Part shown: positions 24,030-32,924 of the stretch, one piece after another
How the letters are laid out: each line of letters begins with the position of its first letter
Position numbering within the stretch: position 1 is the first letter of the stretch
Assembly (NCBI GenBank): GCA_013001755.1
Contig: JABDLY010000031.1
Span: 1 to 34,156, forward strand
Direction of reading: 5' to 3'
Length of the DNA stretch: 34,156 nucleotides
DNA from: Sphingomonadaceae bacterium
GTDB taxonomy: Bacteria > Pseudomonadota > Alphaproteobacteria > Sphingomonadales > Sphingomonadaceae
The notes under the pieces: model-generated
Told to the model about the DNA's origin: nothing
What the model saw: only the letters and a program-made list of their open reading frames with translations
Databases searched by the model: none
Made by a program: the position numbers and the translations under genes

Positions 24030-24063
24030 AATATGTGCAATAATTTGTACAATGTCAAGTACA
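24030..24063 (-). promoter_or_regulatory. yefM-yoeB promoter with three phased TGTACA-like operators
   Basis: On the minus strand TTGACA (24053-24058) and CATATT (24030-24035) are 17 bases apart. Overlapping them are TGTGCA (24034-24039), TGTACA (24046-24051) and AGTACA (24058-24063), whose centres are exactly 12 bases apart. Paired TGTACA cores at a 12-base centre distance are the known E. coli YefM-YoeB operator geometry, so autorepression is expected. Confidence 0.8.
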
Positions 24064-24070
24064 GCTACTG

Positions 24071-26353
24071 TCAGCTGAACCGATTATCCTGCGGGAAGCC
24101 TCTTGGCGGCAGCCTACCGGCCGTGCCGCGATTGCCGAGCCAGTCGCCGAGTTCGGTTTCGGTCCGCGTCCGTCCGGTATCACCGCCCATCGCCCAGCTC
24201 AGGCCCTCGTCGAGCTTGAACGCCACCGCATCCGATAGCCCGCCATCCTTGTATTTCTGCACGATGATCCCCTGCCCGCGTGTCATCTCCGGCAAGGTGT
24301 CGAGCTCAAAGATCAGCATTTTGCGGTTTGCGCCGATCGCGGCGATATGATCGGCACCGGCGGGGATCGCGTGGACGACCGATAGCTTCGCGCCGCCCTT
24401 TACGTTGACCACCTGCTTGCCCTTGCGCGTCGTGCTGACGATGTCTTCGGCTTGGGCGACGAAACCCTTGCCGGCGCTGCTCGCGAGCAATAGCCGCCCA
24501 CCCTCTTCGACCTTCACCAGCCCGACCAGTTCGGCATCGTCCTCGACATCGACCATCGAGCGCACCGGTTCGCCGAAACCGCGCGCGCCGGGGAGCTTGT
24601 CGGCGGCGAGCGTGTAGATGCGGCCGTCGGTCGCGGCGAGCAGCAATTTGTCGGTCGTCTGCGCATGGAAATCGAAAGCCGGGCCGTCGCCTTCCTTATA
24701 TTTGAGCTTGGCGAGCCCCGCCTCGTCGACATGCCCCTTCATCGCCCGGATCCAGCCCTTTTCGGACATCACGACGGTGATCGGTTCCTTCTCGATCATC
24801 GCCTCCAAGGGGATTTCGCGCGGCGGCGCGGCCTCTTCGAGGGAGGTGCGGCGGTGGCCGAGATCGGTGTCGGCGCCGTAGATTTTGAGCAATCCGGCAA
24901 GGTCTTTCTTGAGCCGCGTCTTCTGCCGCGCCTTGGAATTGATCAGCTTGTCGAGCTCGCCGCGTTCCTTGAGCAGATCCTCGCGCTCCTGCTTGAGCTC
25001 CATCTCTTCGAGCTTGCGCAAATTGCGCAGCCGCATGTTGAGGATCGCTTCTGCCTGGCGGTCGTTGAGGCTGAACTCGGCCATCATCAGTTGCTTCGGC
25101 TCGTCCTCATAACGGATGATCGCGATGATCCGGTCGAGATTGAGATAGGCAACGATATAGCCGTCGAGCAGCTCGACGCGGTCGTCGATCTTGCCGAGCC
25201 GATATTCGGAGCGCCGGACGAGCACCACGAACTGGTGATCGAGCCATTCCTTGAGAACCTCCTTGAGGCTCATCACGCGCGGCGTGCGTTCGGCATCGAG
25301 GACGTTGAGATTAAGCGAGACGCGCGTCTCGAGATCGGTCAGCCGGAACAGGCTGTCCATCAGGATATCGGGGTCGATCGTGCGGTTCTTCGGTTCGAGG
25401 ACGATGCGGATATCCTCGTCGCTCTCGTCGCGGACGTCGGCGAGGATCGGCAGCTTCCGGTCGGCGATCAACGCGGCGATCGCCTCGATCAATTTGCCTT
25501 TCTGCACCTGGAACGGAATTTGCGTGATCACCGCCGCCCAGGCGCCGCGGCCGAGATCCTCCTTCTCCCAGCGCGCGCGGACGCGGAATGCGCCTTTGCC
25601 GGTGCGATAGGCCTCGGCGATGATCTCCCTGCTGTCGACGAGCAAACCGCCGGTTGGCAAGTCAGGCCCCTGCACGAATTCCATCAGCTCGGCCTCTTCG
25701 GCCTTGGGATTTTCGATCAGATGCGTCGCGGCGTCGATGAGTTCGGCGGCGTTGTGCGGCGGGATCGATGTCGCCATGCCCACCGCGATGCCGCTCGATC
25801 CATTGGCGAGCAGGTTGGGAAACAGGCCGGGGAAAATCTCCGGCTCTTCCTCTTCGCCATTATAGGTGGGCCGGAAGTCGACGGTGCCCTCATTGAGGCC
25901 GTCCATCAAATCCATCGCCGCATGGGTCAGCCGCGCTTCGGTATAGCGCATCGCGGCCGCGTTATCGCCGTCGACATTGCCGAAATTGCCCTGCCCGTCG
26001 ACGAGCGGATAGCGCATCGCGAAAGGCTGGGCGAGCCGGACCATCGCGTCATAGACCGACTGATCGCCATGCGGATGATATATGCCGATGACATCGCCGA
26101 CAACGCGCGCGCACTTCTTGTAGCCGTTGGCCGGATCGAGCTTGAGCAGCCGCATTGCCCATAACAAGCGGCGGTGCACCGGCTTCAGCCCATCGCGCAG
26201 ATCGGGCAGCGAGCGCGCCGTGATCGTCGACAGTGCATAGACCAGATAGCGCTCGGACAGCGCCGCATCGAAGGGCGCGTCGACGATGCTGCGGTCGAGC
26301 GGATCTTCGGACGGGTCGCCTGACTCTGGCGGGTCGGCAGTATCGGTGGCCAT
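24071..26353 (-). CDS. parC: DNA topoisomerase IV subunit A
   Basis: This 760-residue type IIA topoisomerase subunit separates linked daughter chromosomes. The N-terminal breakage-reunion domain has [21 protein letters not shown] and [28 protein letters not shown]. The catalytic Tyr137 is in [10 protein letters not shown], and the [12 protein letters not shown] segment precedes it. The C-terminal part (about 500-740) has repeats such as [17 protein letters not shown] expected for the DNA-wrapping beta-pinwheel. The quinolone-site serine of E. coli ParC (Ser80) corresponds to Gln98 here, and Glu84 to Asp102. The start at 26353 gives an acidic N-terminal tail. parC rather than gyrA is preferred on length and on this HPHGDQ form. 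Confidence 0.92.
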   Translation of the reverse strand: MATDTADPPESGDPSEDPLDRSIVDAPFDAALSERYLVYALSTITARSLPDLRDGLKPVHRRLLWAMRLLKLDPANGYKKCARVVGDVIGIYHPHGDQSVYDAMVRLAQPFAMRYPLVDGQGNFGNVDGDNAAAMRYTEARLTHAAMDLMDGLNEGTVDFRPTYNGEEEEPEIFPGLFPNLLANGSSGIAVGMATSIPPHNAAELIDAATHLIENPKAEEAELMEFVQGPDLPTGGLLVDSREIIAEAYRTGKGAFRVRARWEKEDLGRGAWAAVITQIPFQVQKGKLIEAIAALIADRKLPILADVRDESDEDIRIVLEPKNRTIDPDILMDSLFRLTDLETRVSLNLNVLDAERTPRVMSLKEVLKEWLDHQFVVLVRRSEYRLGKIDDRVELLDGYIVAYLNLDRIIAIIRYEDEPKQLMMAEFSLNDRQAEAILNMRLRNLRKLEEMELKQEREDLLKERGELDKLINSKARQKTRLKKDLAGLLKIYGADTDLGHRRTSLEEAAPPREIPLEAMIEKEPITVVMSEKGWIRAMKGHVDEAGLAKLKYKEGDGPAFDFHAQTTDKLLLAATDGRIYTLAADKLPGARGFGEPVRSMVDVEDDAELVGLVKVEEGGRLLLASSAGKGFVAQAEDIVSTTRKGKQVVNVKGGAKLSVVHAIPAGADHIAAIGANRKMLIFELDTLPEMTRGQGIIVQKYKDGGLSDAVAFKLDEGLSWAMGGDTGRTRTETELGDWLGNRGTAGRLPPRGFPQDNRFS

Positions 26354-26461
26354 GCGCAGCGATTAGCAGTGGCGCGAGAAGGCGGCGAGCGGGGTTTCCA
26401 CAATATTTCACCGGATCACCCCGGATAGCCTATTCCAGCCCGGACGTTTACAGCGAACCGC

Positions 26462-28090
26462 ATGAAATCGCTTGCCGACCTTTTTCCGCGACTGGTCCTG
26501 CCGCTGGCGCTCGTCCTGCTGACCATCGGTTTCCTGATTGCGCCCGAAAATATTCGCTGGCTGCGCTGGGGGCTGGTGGTCACGCTCCCGCTGCTCGCGC
26601 TCGCGATCTGGGATCTGATCCAGACACGCCACTCGCTGCGCCGCAATTATCCGCTGCTCGCCCGCGCGCGTTGGCTCTTCGAATATCTCCGGCCCTATCT
26701 GCGTTCCTATATCGTCGAGGGCGATCAGGAGGGGCGGCCGTTCTCGCATGACGCCCGCGCGCTCGTTTACCAGCGCGCGAAGGATGACATCTCGAGCCAT
26801 CCCTTCGGCACCGAGCTCGACGTATATTCGGAGGAGTATGAATGGCTCAGCCACTCTATCGTTCCGAGCATAGGCCTGCCCGATCATTTCCGGATCGATA
26901 TCGGCGGACCGCAATGTGCGGCGCCCTACAACGCATCGGTGCTCAATATATCGGCGATGAGCTTCGGATCGCTCGGTGCCAATGCGATCGAGGCGCTCAA
27001 TCTCGGTGCGAAACAGGGCGGGTTTTACCATGATACGGGCGAGGGCTCGTTCAGCAAATATCACGCGAAACATGACGGCGATATCGTCTGGCAGATCGCC
27101 AGCGGCTATTTCGGATGCCGCCGGGAAGACGGGGCGTTCGACCCGGAAAGGTTCAAGGTCACCGCCCGGCGCGAGCAGATCAAGATGATCGAAATCAAGC
27201 TGAGCCAAGGCGCGAAGCCCGGCCATGGCGGTGTCCTGCCCGCACCGAAAGTAACGCCCGAAATCGCCGTAACGCGCGGCGTGCCTGTCCATGAAGACTG
27301 TATCTCGCCGGTTGGGCACAGCGCGTTCTCTACACCGCGAGAAATGCTGGAGTTCGTTGCCCAGCTGCGCGATCTTTCGGGCGGCAAGCCGGTCGGGATC
27401 AAGCTCTGCGTCGGCCAGCCGCATCAGGTGTTTGCGATCATGAAGGCGATGCTGGCGAGCGGCATCCTGCTCGATTACATCGTCGTCGATGGCGCCGAAG
27501 GTGGCACGGGCGCGGCGCCGGTGGAGTTTTCGAACCGCGTCGGCATGCCGCTCAAGGAAGGGCTCATCGTGACCAACAACGCCCTGCTCGGAACCGGCCT
27601 CGAGGACAAAATCAAGGTCGGTGCGGCAGGCATGGTCTATAGCGGTGCGGGGCTGGCGATGAACGCCGCGCTCGGCGCCGATTGGTCGAATGCCGCGCGC
27701 TCGTTCATGTTTGCATTGGGCTGCGTTCAGTCGCTGCGCTGCCATGTCGGCACCTGCCCCACCGGTGTCGCTACGCACGACCCGAGCCGCCAGCGCGGAT
27801 TGGTCGTCGAGGAAAAGGCCGAACGCGTCGCCCGCTTTCACAAAGCAACCGTCGCAGCGCTGAGCGAGATCGTCGCGGCGATGGGGCTCGAAACGCCGAA
27901 GCAAATCCGGCCACACCATTTGCATGAACGGATCAACGCGACCGAATCGAATTCGATCGATCATATCTATCCGTTCCTGCAAGAGGGCATCCTGCTCTCG
28001 GCACCCGAAGACACGCCCTACGCCAATTACTGGGCCGCCGCCGATGCCGACAGTTTCACCGCGCGCAGCAGGGTGACGAAACGCGGTTAG
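26462..28090 (+). CDS. FMN-binding glutamate synthase family protein, membrane-anchored
   Basis: This 542-residue protein has a hydrophobic N-terminus (about residues 8-60, two likely helices), then the central FMN domain of glutamate synthase. The domain shows ISAMSFGSLGANAIEALNLGAKQGGFYHDTGEGS, GVLPAPKVTPEIA, VVDGAEGGTGAAP and the iron-sulfur pattern Cys421-x5-Cys427-x4-Cys432. It lacks the glutaminase domain of GltB, so it resembles the stand-alone GltB2/YerD-like group, whose physiological electron donor and substrate are not settled. It is divergent from parC. Its stop overlaps that of the convergent antiporter by 4 bases. Confidence 0.9.
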   Translation: MKSLADLFPRLVLPLALVLLTIGFLIAPENIRWLRWGLVVTLPLLALAIWDLIQTRHSLRRNYPLLARARWLFEYLRPYLRSYIVEGDQEGRPFSHDARALVYQRAKDDISSHPFGTELDVYSEEYEWLSHSIVPSIGLPDHFRIDIGGPQCAAPYNASVLNISAMSFGSLGANAIEALNLGAKQGGFYHDTGEGSFSKYHAKHDGDIVWQIASGYFGCRREDGAFDPERFKVTARREQIKMIEIKLSQGAKPGHGGVLPAPKVTPEIAVTRGVPVHEDCISPVGHSAFSTPREMLEFVAQLRDLSGGKPVGIKLCVGQPHQVFAIMKAMLASGILLDYIVVDGAEGGTGAAPVEFSNRVGMPLKEGLIVTNNALLGTGLEDKIKVGAAGMVYSGAGLAMNAALGADWSNAARSFMFALGCVQSLRCHVGTCPTGVATHDPSRQRGLVVEEKAERVARFHKATVAALSEIVAAMGLETPKQIRPHHLHERINATESNSIDHIYPFLQEGILLSAPEDTPYANYWAAADADSFTARSRVTKRG

Positions 28091-29064
28091 GCAGCAGCGA
28101 CGATCAGCGCGGTCAGATAGACGATATAGGCTCCCATAAGCAGCGCGCCTGTAAGCCGCCCGAAACGCCCGCCAAAGGCCACCAGCGCGACCAGCAACAA
28201 CGCACTCGCCAGCAGCAGTGGAAATTCGGTGCGCAGCAATTCGGGCGGCAGGCTGCCGGGCGCGGCAAGCGCCGTGACGCCGCCGATGCCGAGCAGGTTG
28301 TAGATGTTCGAGCCGACGACATTGCCGAAGGCGAGTTCGCCCTGTTTACGCAGCGCCGCAAGCGTCGAGGTGATCAGTTCGGGCGCCGATGTTCCGATCG
28401 CGACAATGCTCAGCCCGATCACGGTTTCGCTCATACCGAGCAGCCGCGCGATATCGACCGCGCCGCTAACCAGTATGCCGCCGCCCGCAATCAGCAGGGC
28501 GAGGCCGGTCAATGTGAGCGCGATCGGGACGACCCAGCCATCGCCGCTCTGTCTGGCATATTGCTCTTCGGCATGTTTCGCTGCTGCGCGATCGAAGGCG
28601 GCGCCGTGATGCGCTTCCGCCTTGCTTTCCTGAAACCAGGCCAGCACCAGATAGCCCAAAAGTATCGCGATCAACACAGCGCCCGCGCCGATCCCGATCC
28701 AGCCCGTCGCGGCGAGCGCATAGAGCAAAGCCGTCGCGCCGAGCGCCGCCGCGCTGTCACGCCACAATCCGCGCTCGGCCAGCGCAAAGGGCGCGACCAG
28801 CGATGCCGCGCCGAGGATTAGCAGCGTGTTGGCGAGGTTCGACCCGGCGATATTGCCCCAGGCGATGCCCGGGGCGCCGATCAGCGCCGCTTCCACGCTC
28901 GCGACGAGTTCGGGCATCGACGTACCGAAGCCGACAATCGCCAGCCCGATCAGCAGCGGCGACACGCCCGCGCGCTTGGCGAGCCGCACAGCCCCGCGCA
29001 CCAGCACCTCGCCGCCAAGGATGAGCAGCGCGAAACCGGCGAGAAGGAAAAGGACGCTGATCAT
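28087..29064 (-). CDS. Calcium/sodium antiporter, CaCA family (YrbG-like)
   Basis: This 325-residue inner-membrane protein has about ten helices in two inverted halves. Each half has a copy of the alpha-repeat: VGFGTSMPELVASVEAALIGAPGIAWGNIAGSNLANTLLILG and VAIGTSAPELITSTLAALRKQGELAFGNVVGSNIYNLLGIGG. These hold the conserved G(F/I)GTS-(A/M)-PEL and GNxxGSN ion-binding motifs. It likely exports Ca2+ in exchange for Na+ or H+. The start is uncertain: ATG 29064 is used, but TTG 29082 is in frame and neither has a clear ribosome-binding site. It is divergent from purC across 209 bases. Confidence 0.9.
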   Translation of the reverse strand: MISVLFLLAGFALLILGGEVLVRGAVRLAKRAGVSPLLIGLAIVGFGTSMPELVASVEAALIGAPGIAWGNIAGSNLANTLLILGAASLVAPFALAERGLWRDSAAALGATALLYALAATGWIGIGAGAVLIAILLGYLVLAWFQESKAEAHHGAAFDRAAAKHAEEQYARQSGDGWVVPIALTLTGLALLIAGGGILVSGAVDIARLLGMSETVIGLSIVAIGTSAPELITSTLAALRKQGELAFGNVVGSNIYNLLGIGGVTALAAPGSLPPELLRTEFPLLLASALLLVALVAFGGRFGRLTGALLMGAYIVYLTALIVAAA

Positions 29065-29169
29065 CGCGGAGGCGTTAGGCAAAATCGGACGATTTTGACA
29101 ATATAATGGGTGCCAGCGCCCGCATTTTCTTTTGTCGAAAGAGGCGAGCGGGCAATTCCGGTCTCTCGA

Positions 29170-29198
29170 TTGCGCGTTGCCAAGGGGATCGCTATATA
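29170..29198 (+). promoter_or_regulatory. Candidate purC promoter
   Basis: TTGCGC (29170-29175) and TATATA (29193-29198) lie 17 bases apart, about 75 bases before the purC ATG. The -10 is good and the -35 is a partial match. The 29065-29273 gap also holds AAAATCG/CGATTTT (29081-29096), a short perfect inverted repeat near the antiporter start. Confidence 0.4.
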
Positions 29199-29219
29199 GC
29201 TTGCCTTCCGCCTCGGCCC

Positions 29220-29259
29220 GCGCGCTTTTCGCCGCCGCGTCCGGGGCGCGCTTATTTTT
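29220..29259 (+). other. Terminator-like hairpin in the purC leader
   Basis: GCGCGC at 29220-29225 can pair with GCGCGC at 29246-29251, and the right arm is followed at once by TTATTTTT (29252-29259) and then the purC ribosome-binding site GGGAGA. This has the form of an intrinsic terminator inside the leader, which could allow attenuation. The 20-base loop is large, so the structure is uncertain. Confidence 0.35.
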
Positions 29260-29273
29260 GGGAGACCCACGCC

Positions 29274-30053
29274 ATGTCCCGCCGCCGCCAGATTTACGAA
29301 GGCAAGGCCAAGATCCTCTATGAGGGGCCCGAACCGGGCACGATCATCCAATATTTCAAGGATGACGCGACCGCGTTCAACAATCAGAAAAAGGGCACGA
29401 TCAACGGCAAGGGCGTGCTCAACAACCGGATTTCCGAACATATCTTCACGCGGCTCAACCATATAGGCGTGCCCAACCACTTCATCCGCCGTCTCAACAT
29501 GCGCGAGCAACTGGTTCGCCAGGTGGAGATCGTGCCGATCGAGGTGATCGTCCGCAATGTCGCCGCCGGCTCGCTTTCGAAGCGGCTCGGCATCGAAGAG
29601 GGCGAGCCGCTTCCCCGCACGCTGATCGAATATTGCTACAAGGACGACGCGCTGGGCGATCCGCTTATCGCCGAAGAACATATCGCCTGTTTCGACTGGG
29701 CGACCCAGGAAGAGATGAACCAGATCGCCGACATGGCGATCCGCGTGAACGACTTCATGTCGGGCCTGTTCTCCGCGATCAATATCCGGCTGATCGATTT
29801 CAAGCTCGAATTCGGACGGATTTGGGAAAACGAGTTTTCTCGGCTGATACTCGCCGATGAAATCAGCCCCGATGGCTGCCGGCTATGGGACATGGATTCG
29901 AACGAGAAGCTCGACAAGGACCGTTTCCGCCGCGATATGGGCGGAGAAGTCGAGGCATATCAGGAAGTTGCGCGCCGCCTCGGCCTGTTGCCGGAAGAAT
30001 CCGAGAACGAGGTTCTCGACCTCGAACAACACCGTAAAAATCGCGGAAAGTAG
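29274..30053 (+). CDS. purC: Phosphoribosylaminoimidazole-succinocarboxamide synthase
   Basis: This 259-residue SAICAR synthetase joins aspartate to CAIR in de novo purine synthesis, using ATP. The motifs are [46 protein letters not shown] and [15 protein letters not shown] with [14 protein letters not shown]. The start at 29274 follows GGGAGACCCACGCC. The open frame runs 56 codons upstream, but that part is leader sequence. It stands alone here, 92 bases before the surface lipoprotein gene. Confidence 0.95.
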   Translation: MSRRRQIYEGKAKILYEGPEPGTIIQYFKDDATAFNNQKKGTINGKGVLNNRISEHIFTRLNHIGVPNHFIRRLNMREQLVRQVEIVPIEVIVRNVAAGSLSKRLGIEEGEPLPRTLIEYCYKDDALGDPLIAEEHIACFDWATQEEMNQIADMAIRVNDFMSGLFSAINIRLIDFKLEFGRIWENEFSRLILADEISPDGCRLWDMDSNEKLDKDRFRRDMGGEVEAYQEVARRLGLLPEESENEVLDLEQHRKNRGK

Positions 30054-30107
30054 ACAAAAACAAGCGCCAGTCCTTTACGCGCCTTTAACCAGTTAACGGT
30101 TATCGCA

Positions 30108-30136
30108 CCCTTCGAGTTCGACCGATCCTCGAAGGG
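30108..30136 (+). promoter_or_regulatory. Hairpin enclosing the ribosome-binding site of the TbpB-like gene
   Basis: CCCTTCGAG (30108-30116) and CTCGAAGGG (30128-30136) are perfect complements around an 11-base loop. The right arm contains GAAGGG, the only Shine-Dalgarno-like element, 9 bases before the ATG at 30146. If transcribed, the 9-bp stem would hide the ribosome-binding site. Just upstream is TAACC-N7-GGTTA (30086-30102), centred on the palindrome GTTAAC, a possible operator. Confidence 0.6.
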
Positions 30137-30145
30137 ACGATATCC

Positions 30146-31504
30146 ATGCGCAATTTTCTGGCCCTGATGGCTGCATCCACCATGCTCGCTGCTTGCGGCG
30201 GCGGCACCGGCCCCACTTTCGCGGGCAGCGCCGCTCCTCCGGCAACCGGCGGCGGCACGGGCGGCGGATCCGGTGGCGGCACGGGCGGCGGCAATACTGG
30301 CTCCAGCCACAGCTTCGTCAATCCGACCGAAGTTCGCACTTATCAGGGTATCGGCGGCGCGCAGACCTATAGCTATCTCAACGAGATTCTCGTCGATCCA
30401 ACAACCGGCAGCTTCATCGGCAATGCCACCAGCCACCAGGCACAGACCTATGCGGGTAACGCATCGTCGGCGCGCAATTCGAACATATCGATCACCTATG
30501 ATCCGCGCGGCGGCGTCTACACGCTGAGCATCGCGGACCCGGCCTCGGGCACCAATGTATCGACGAATTTCCAGGATCCGGCATCGCGGACCGATTTCGG
30601 TGGCAATGTAGAGCCGCAATGGGGAACGCCGGACACCGGATTCCAGAACGTCTCGATCTTCGAGGCGGGCGATGGCGACCCGATTTCGCCCTATCGCCGC
30701 AGCGGCCAGGGCCGTGTCGAACTCGGCCGCAACGACCTCCCGCCGCTCGGCGAGGACGGCAGCTCCTACCAGTCGGCGACGATCTTTCTGCAAAATCCCG
30801 GCAGCGGCACCGATTATGTCACCTTTGCCGGCTTCGTTCGCAACGCGTATAATTATGCCGAGATCGAAGAAGACAATAATGGCGTCACTACGACGACCTA
30901 TCGGGTGGAGCATGAGATTTCGCGCGGCGCCTTTGTCTTTGGCGAGCGCACGCTGAACCAGGATGTTCCGACGACGGGCTTGTTCGATTTCAGCGGCAAC
31001 ATGCTCGCAACGATGATCAACAACCCGACGATCGACGGCCAGAATGGCAGCTCGCTCGACAGTTTTTATCAGTGGATCGAAGGGTCGGTCGATCTGACCG
31101 TCGACTTTGCCAATAACGAAGTCCGCGACATCCTGCTCAACGGTATCGTCAGCGATCCGCAGATCGACGCTCTGACGCAGAACAGCGGCAATTACGATCC
31201 CAATGGCATCTACAGCTATCTGCCGGGCGGCACCGCGTTCGAAGCAAGTGGATCGGCGACGATCGACCTTGTCGGCGCCGGCGGTTTCCTCGGGGCGATC
31301 GATACCGCGCGCTTCGTGGCGCAGGGCGGCAATCTCTTCGCCGACGGTTCGTCGGTCCAGGATATCCTGATCGAGGGTTCGAGCATCGACGGCGCCTTTT
31401 TCGGCCCCAATGGCGATGAAGTCGGCGGCGGATTCCGCATCGTCGGCGGTATCCCCGATGAACGGATCGATATCATGGGCGTGTTCACCGCTGGGCGAAA
31501 CTAG
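30146..31504 (+). CDS. TbpB-like Slam-dependent surface lipoprotein
   Basis: This 452-residue lipoprotein begins with a signal peptide and lipobox LAAC (Cys17). A Gly/Ser/Thr linker (about residues 18-53) of the kind that spans from the membrane follows. The C-terminal part has the hallmark of the TbpB beta-barrel domain: a strand with FEASGSATIDLVG, then GSSIDGAFFGPNGDEVGGGFRIVGG and a final IDIMGVFTAGRN. In Neisseria such proteins bind transferrin or other host ligands, but a free-living sphingomonad would need another ligand. Immediately downstream is a Slam translocator, which moves such lipoproteins to the cell surface. The ligand is unknown. Confidence 0.82.
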   Translation: MRNFLALMAASTMLAACGGGTGPTFAGSAAPPATGGGTGGGSGGGTGGGNTGSSHSFVNPTEVRTYQGIGGAQTYSYLNEILVDPTTGSFIGNATSHQAQTYAGNASSARNSNISITYDPRGGVYTLSIADPASGTNVSTNFQDPASRTDFGGNVEPQWGTPDTGFQNVSIFEAGDGDPISPYRRSGQGRVELGRNDLPPLGEDGSSYQSATIFLQNPGSGTDYVTFAGFVRNAYNYAEIEEDNNGVTTTTYRVEHEISRGAFVFGERTLNQDVPTTGLFDFSGNMLATMINNPTIDGQNGSSLDSFYQWIEGSVDLTVDFANNEVRDILLNGIVSDPQIDALTQNSGNYDPNGIYSYLPGGTAFEASGSATIDLVGAGGFLGAIDTARFVAQGGNLFADGSSVQDILIEGSSIDGAFFGPNGDEVGGGFRIVGGIPDERIDIMGVFTAGRN

Positions 31505-31536
31505 CGGCTGACGGTGCCGAAGACGGAGCGGCCCGA

Positions 31537-32898
31537 ATGCAGAAACAGACATATATCGCGGCGATCGCCGCAAGCTGGATCGCCATGGCGGGTTCGCCCG
31601 CTGCCGCGCAAGACGATACGCTATGCGAGAACGGCGGGTGCACGATAGCGATGGACGGCAATGCGCTGCTCGCTTCGGCAAGCCGCCTGATCGAGGCTGA
31701 GCGTTATGACGAAGCGCGTCTCGTGCTCACGGCGCTCGAAAACTCGCCCGAACTTTCGACGCAGACCAATCTGCTCATGGGCCATGTCGCGATGCGCGCA
31801 GGCGATATCGACGGTGCGATCGGTCATTTCCGCACGGTGCTCAACGAGCAGCCGGGCCAGATCCGCGCGCGGCTCGAGCTTGCCCGCGCGCTGATGATGG
31901 CAGGGCGTCATTCTTCGGCCGATCATCATTTCAGGCTGGCCGAGCAGGACGACAATCTGCCCGAGGATGTTGCGAACCTCGTGCGTTCGGCGCGCGGGCT
32001 CATTCGCGATCGTCGCGGCTGGCATCTCGATGTCGAAGTCGGTTTCGCGCCCGACACCAATATCAACAACGCGACCGACACCCAGCGCGTCGATCTCGTC
32101 GCCGGTCCGTTCGTACTACCGCTCAGCCTCGGCGAGAATTCGCGCGCCCAATCGGGTATCGGCCAGATTGTCGGGCTGTCGGGCGGAATAGAGGTCGGGC
32201 TGTCGGGCGATGTCGCGCTCAGCATCGATGCCGATGCGCGCTTTACCAATTATTCGGGCGGCGATTTCGACGATCTTTCGGGCGCTCTCGCGATCGGCCC
32301 CGAAATCCGTTTCAGCGACCGCAACCGGCTCACCGTCCAGGCGCTCGCCAATCAGCGATTCTATGGCTGGAACGACGCGCAGCGCAGCTTCGGCCTCCGC
32401 GCCAATTATCAGCGCGTGCTCAACCGCGGCGCGCGGCTTGCGCTGGCGGTCGATGGACGTCGGATCGACTCGGGCTTCGGCGACCAGTTTTCAGGTTGGC
32501 AGATGGGGCTTTACGGCACCTATGAGCAGGTACTCAATCGATCGCTGATCGCCTCGGCGACTGTGTTCGGACGCCGCGACGCGCTCCGCTCGGACGCCTA
32601 TTCGCATTTCGAAGTCGGCGGCCGTATCGGCATTGGCGGCGAGCTTCCGCTCGGCATCAACGCCGGCGTCTCGGGCGGCGTATCGCGCGCGCTCTACGAC
32701 GGCGCGTTGCCCCTGTTTTCGGTGAAACCGCGTCAGGATTGGCGTTTCAACAGCCAGGTCCAGCTCGGTCTGCGCAGTTTGCGCGTGCTCGGCTTCTCGC
32801 CCACGGTAACCTATAGCTATGGCCGGACCGACAGCAATGTTTCGCTTTTCCAGTCGGACAGGCATCGCGTCGAGTTTGGCCTCGCGCGCTATTTCTAG
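31537..32898 (+). CDS. Slam-family (DUF560) surface lipoprotein assembly modifier
   Basis: This 453-residue outer-membrane protein has a signal peptide (cleavage near AAAQ, residue 24). A periplasmic N-terminal domain with TPR-like repeats follows (about residues 43-155: LIEAERYDEARLVLTALENSPE, VAMRAGDIDGAIGHFRTVLNEQPGQ, RARLELARALMMAGRHSSADHHFRLAE). A C-terminal beta-barrel starts near VEVGFAPDTNINNAT and ends with the aromatic VEFGLARYF typical of outer-membrane barrels. This is the layout of Slam, the type XI secretion translocator. It starts 32 bases after the TbpB-like gene and surely shares its transcript. No TonB-dependent receptor accompanies it in the window. Confidence 0.88.
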   Translation: MQKQTYIAAIAASWIAMAGSPAAAQDDTLCENGGCTIAMDGNALLASASRLIEAERYDEARLVLTALENSPELSTQTNLLMGHVAMRAGDIDGAIGHFRTVLNEQPGQIRARLELARALMMAGRHSSADHHFRLAEQDDNLPEDVANLVRSARGLIRDRRGWHLDVEVGFAPDTNINNATDTQRVDLVAGPFVLPLSLGENSRAQSGIGQIVGLSGGIEVGLSGDVALSIDADARFTNYSGGDFDDLSGALAIGPEIRFSDRNRLTVQALANQRFYGWNDAQRSFGLRANYQRVLNRGARLALAVDGRRIDSGFGDQFSGWQMGLYGTYEQVLNRSLIASATVFGRRDALRSDAYSHFEVGGRIGIGGELPLGINAGVSGGVSRALYDGALPLFSVKPRQDWRFNSQVQLGLRSLRVLGFSPTVTYSYGRTDSNVSLFQSDRHRVEFGLARYF

Positions 32899-32924
32899 CA
32901 GGTTCTGGTAATTTGGCGGAGCTG

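Noticed and set aside
24665-26164. 499-residue plus-strand frame antisense to parC
   Set aside because: It is a shadow of parC, rich in Glu/Val/Asp/Leu from antisense codons, without motifs.
26408-27982. 524-residue minus-strand frame over the glutamate-synthase-like gene
   Set aside because: Antisense shadow of a well-supported gene with FMN and Fe-S motifs.
29081-29096. AAAATCG-GA-CGATTTT inverted repeat near the antiporter start
   Set aside because: Arms are only 7 bases and AT-rich. It could be an operator, but I see no second copy or neighbour to support that.
29960-31681. 573-residue minus-strand frame over the lipoprotein gene
   Set aside because: It crosses purC, the lipoprotein and the Slam start, and lacks any protein-like pattern. 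The plus-strand genes have signal peptides and ribosome-binding sites.
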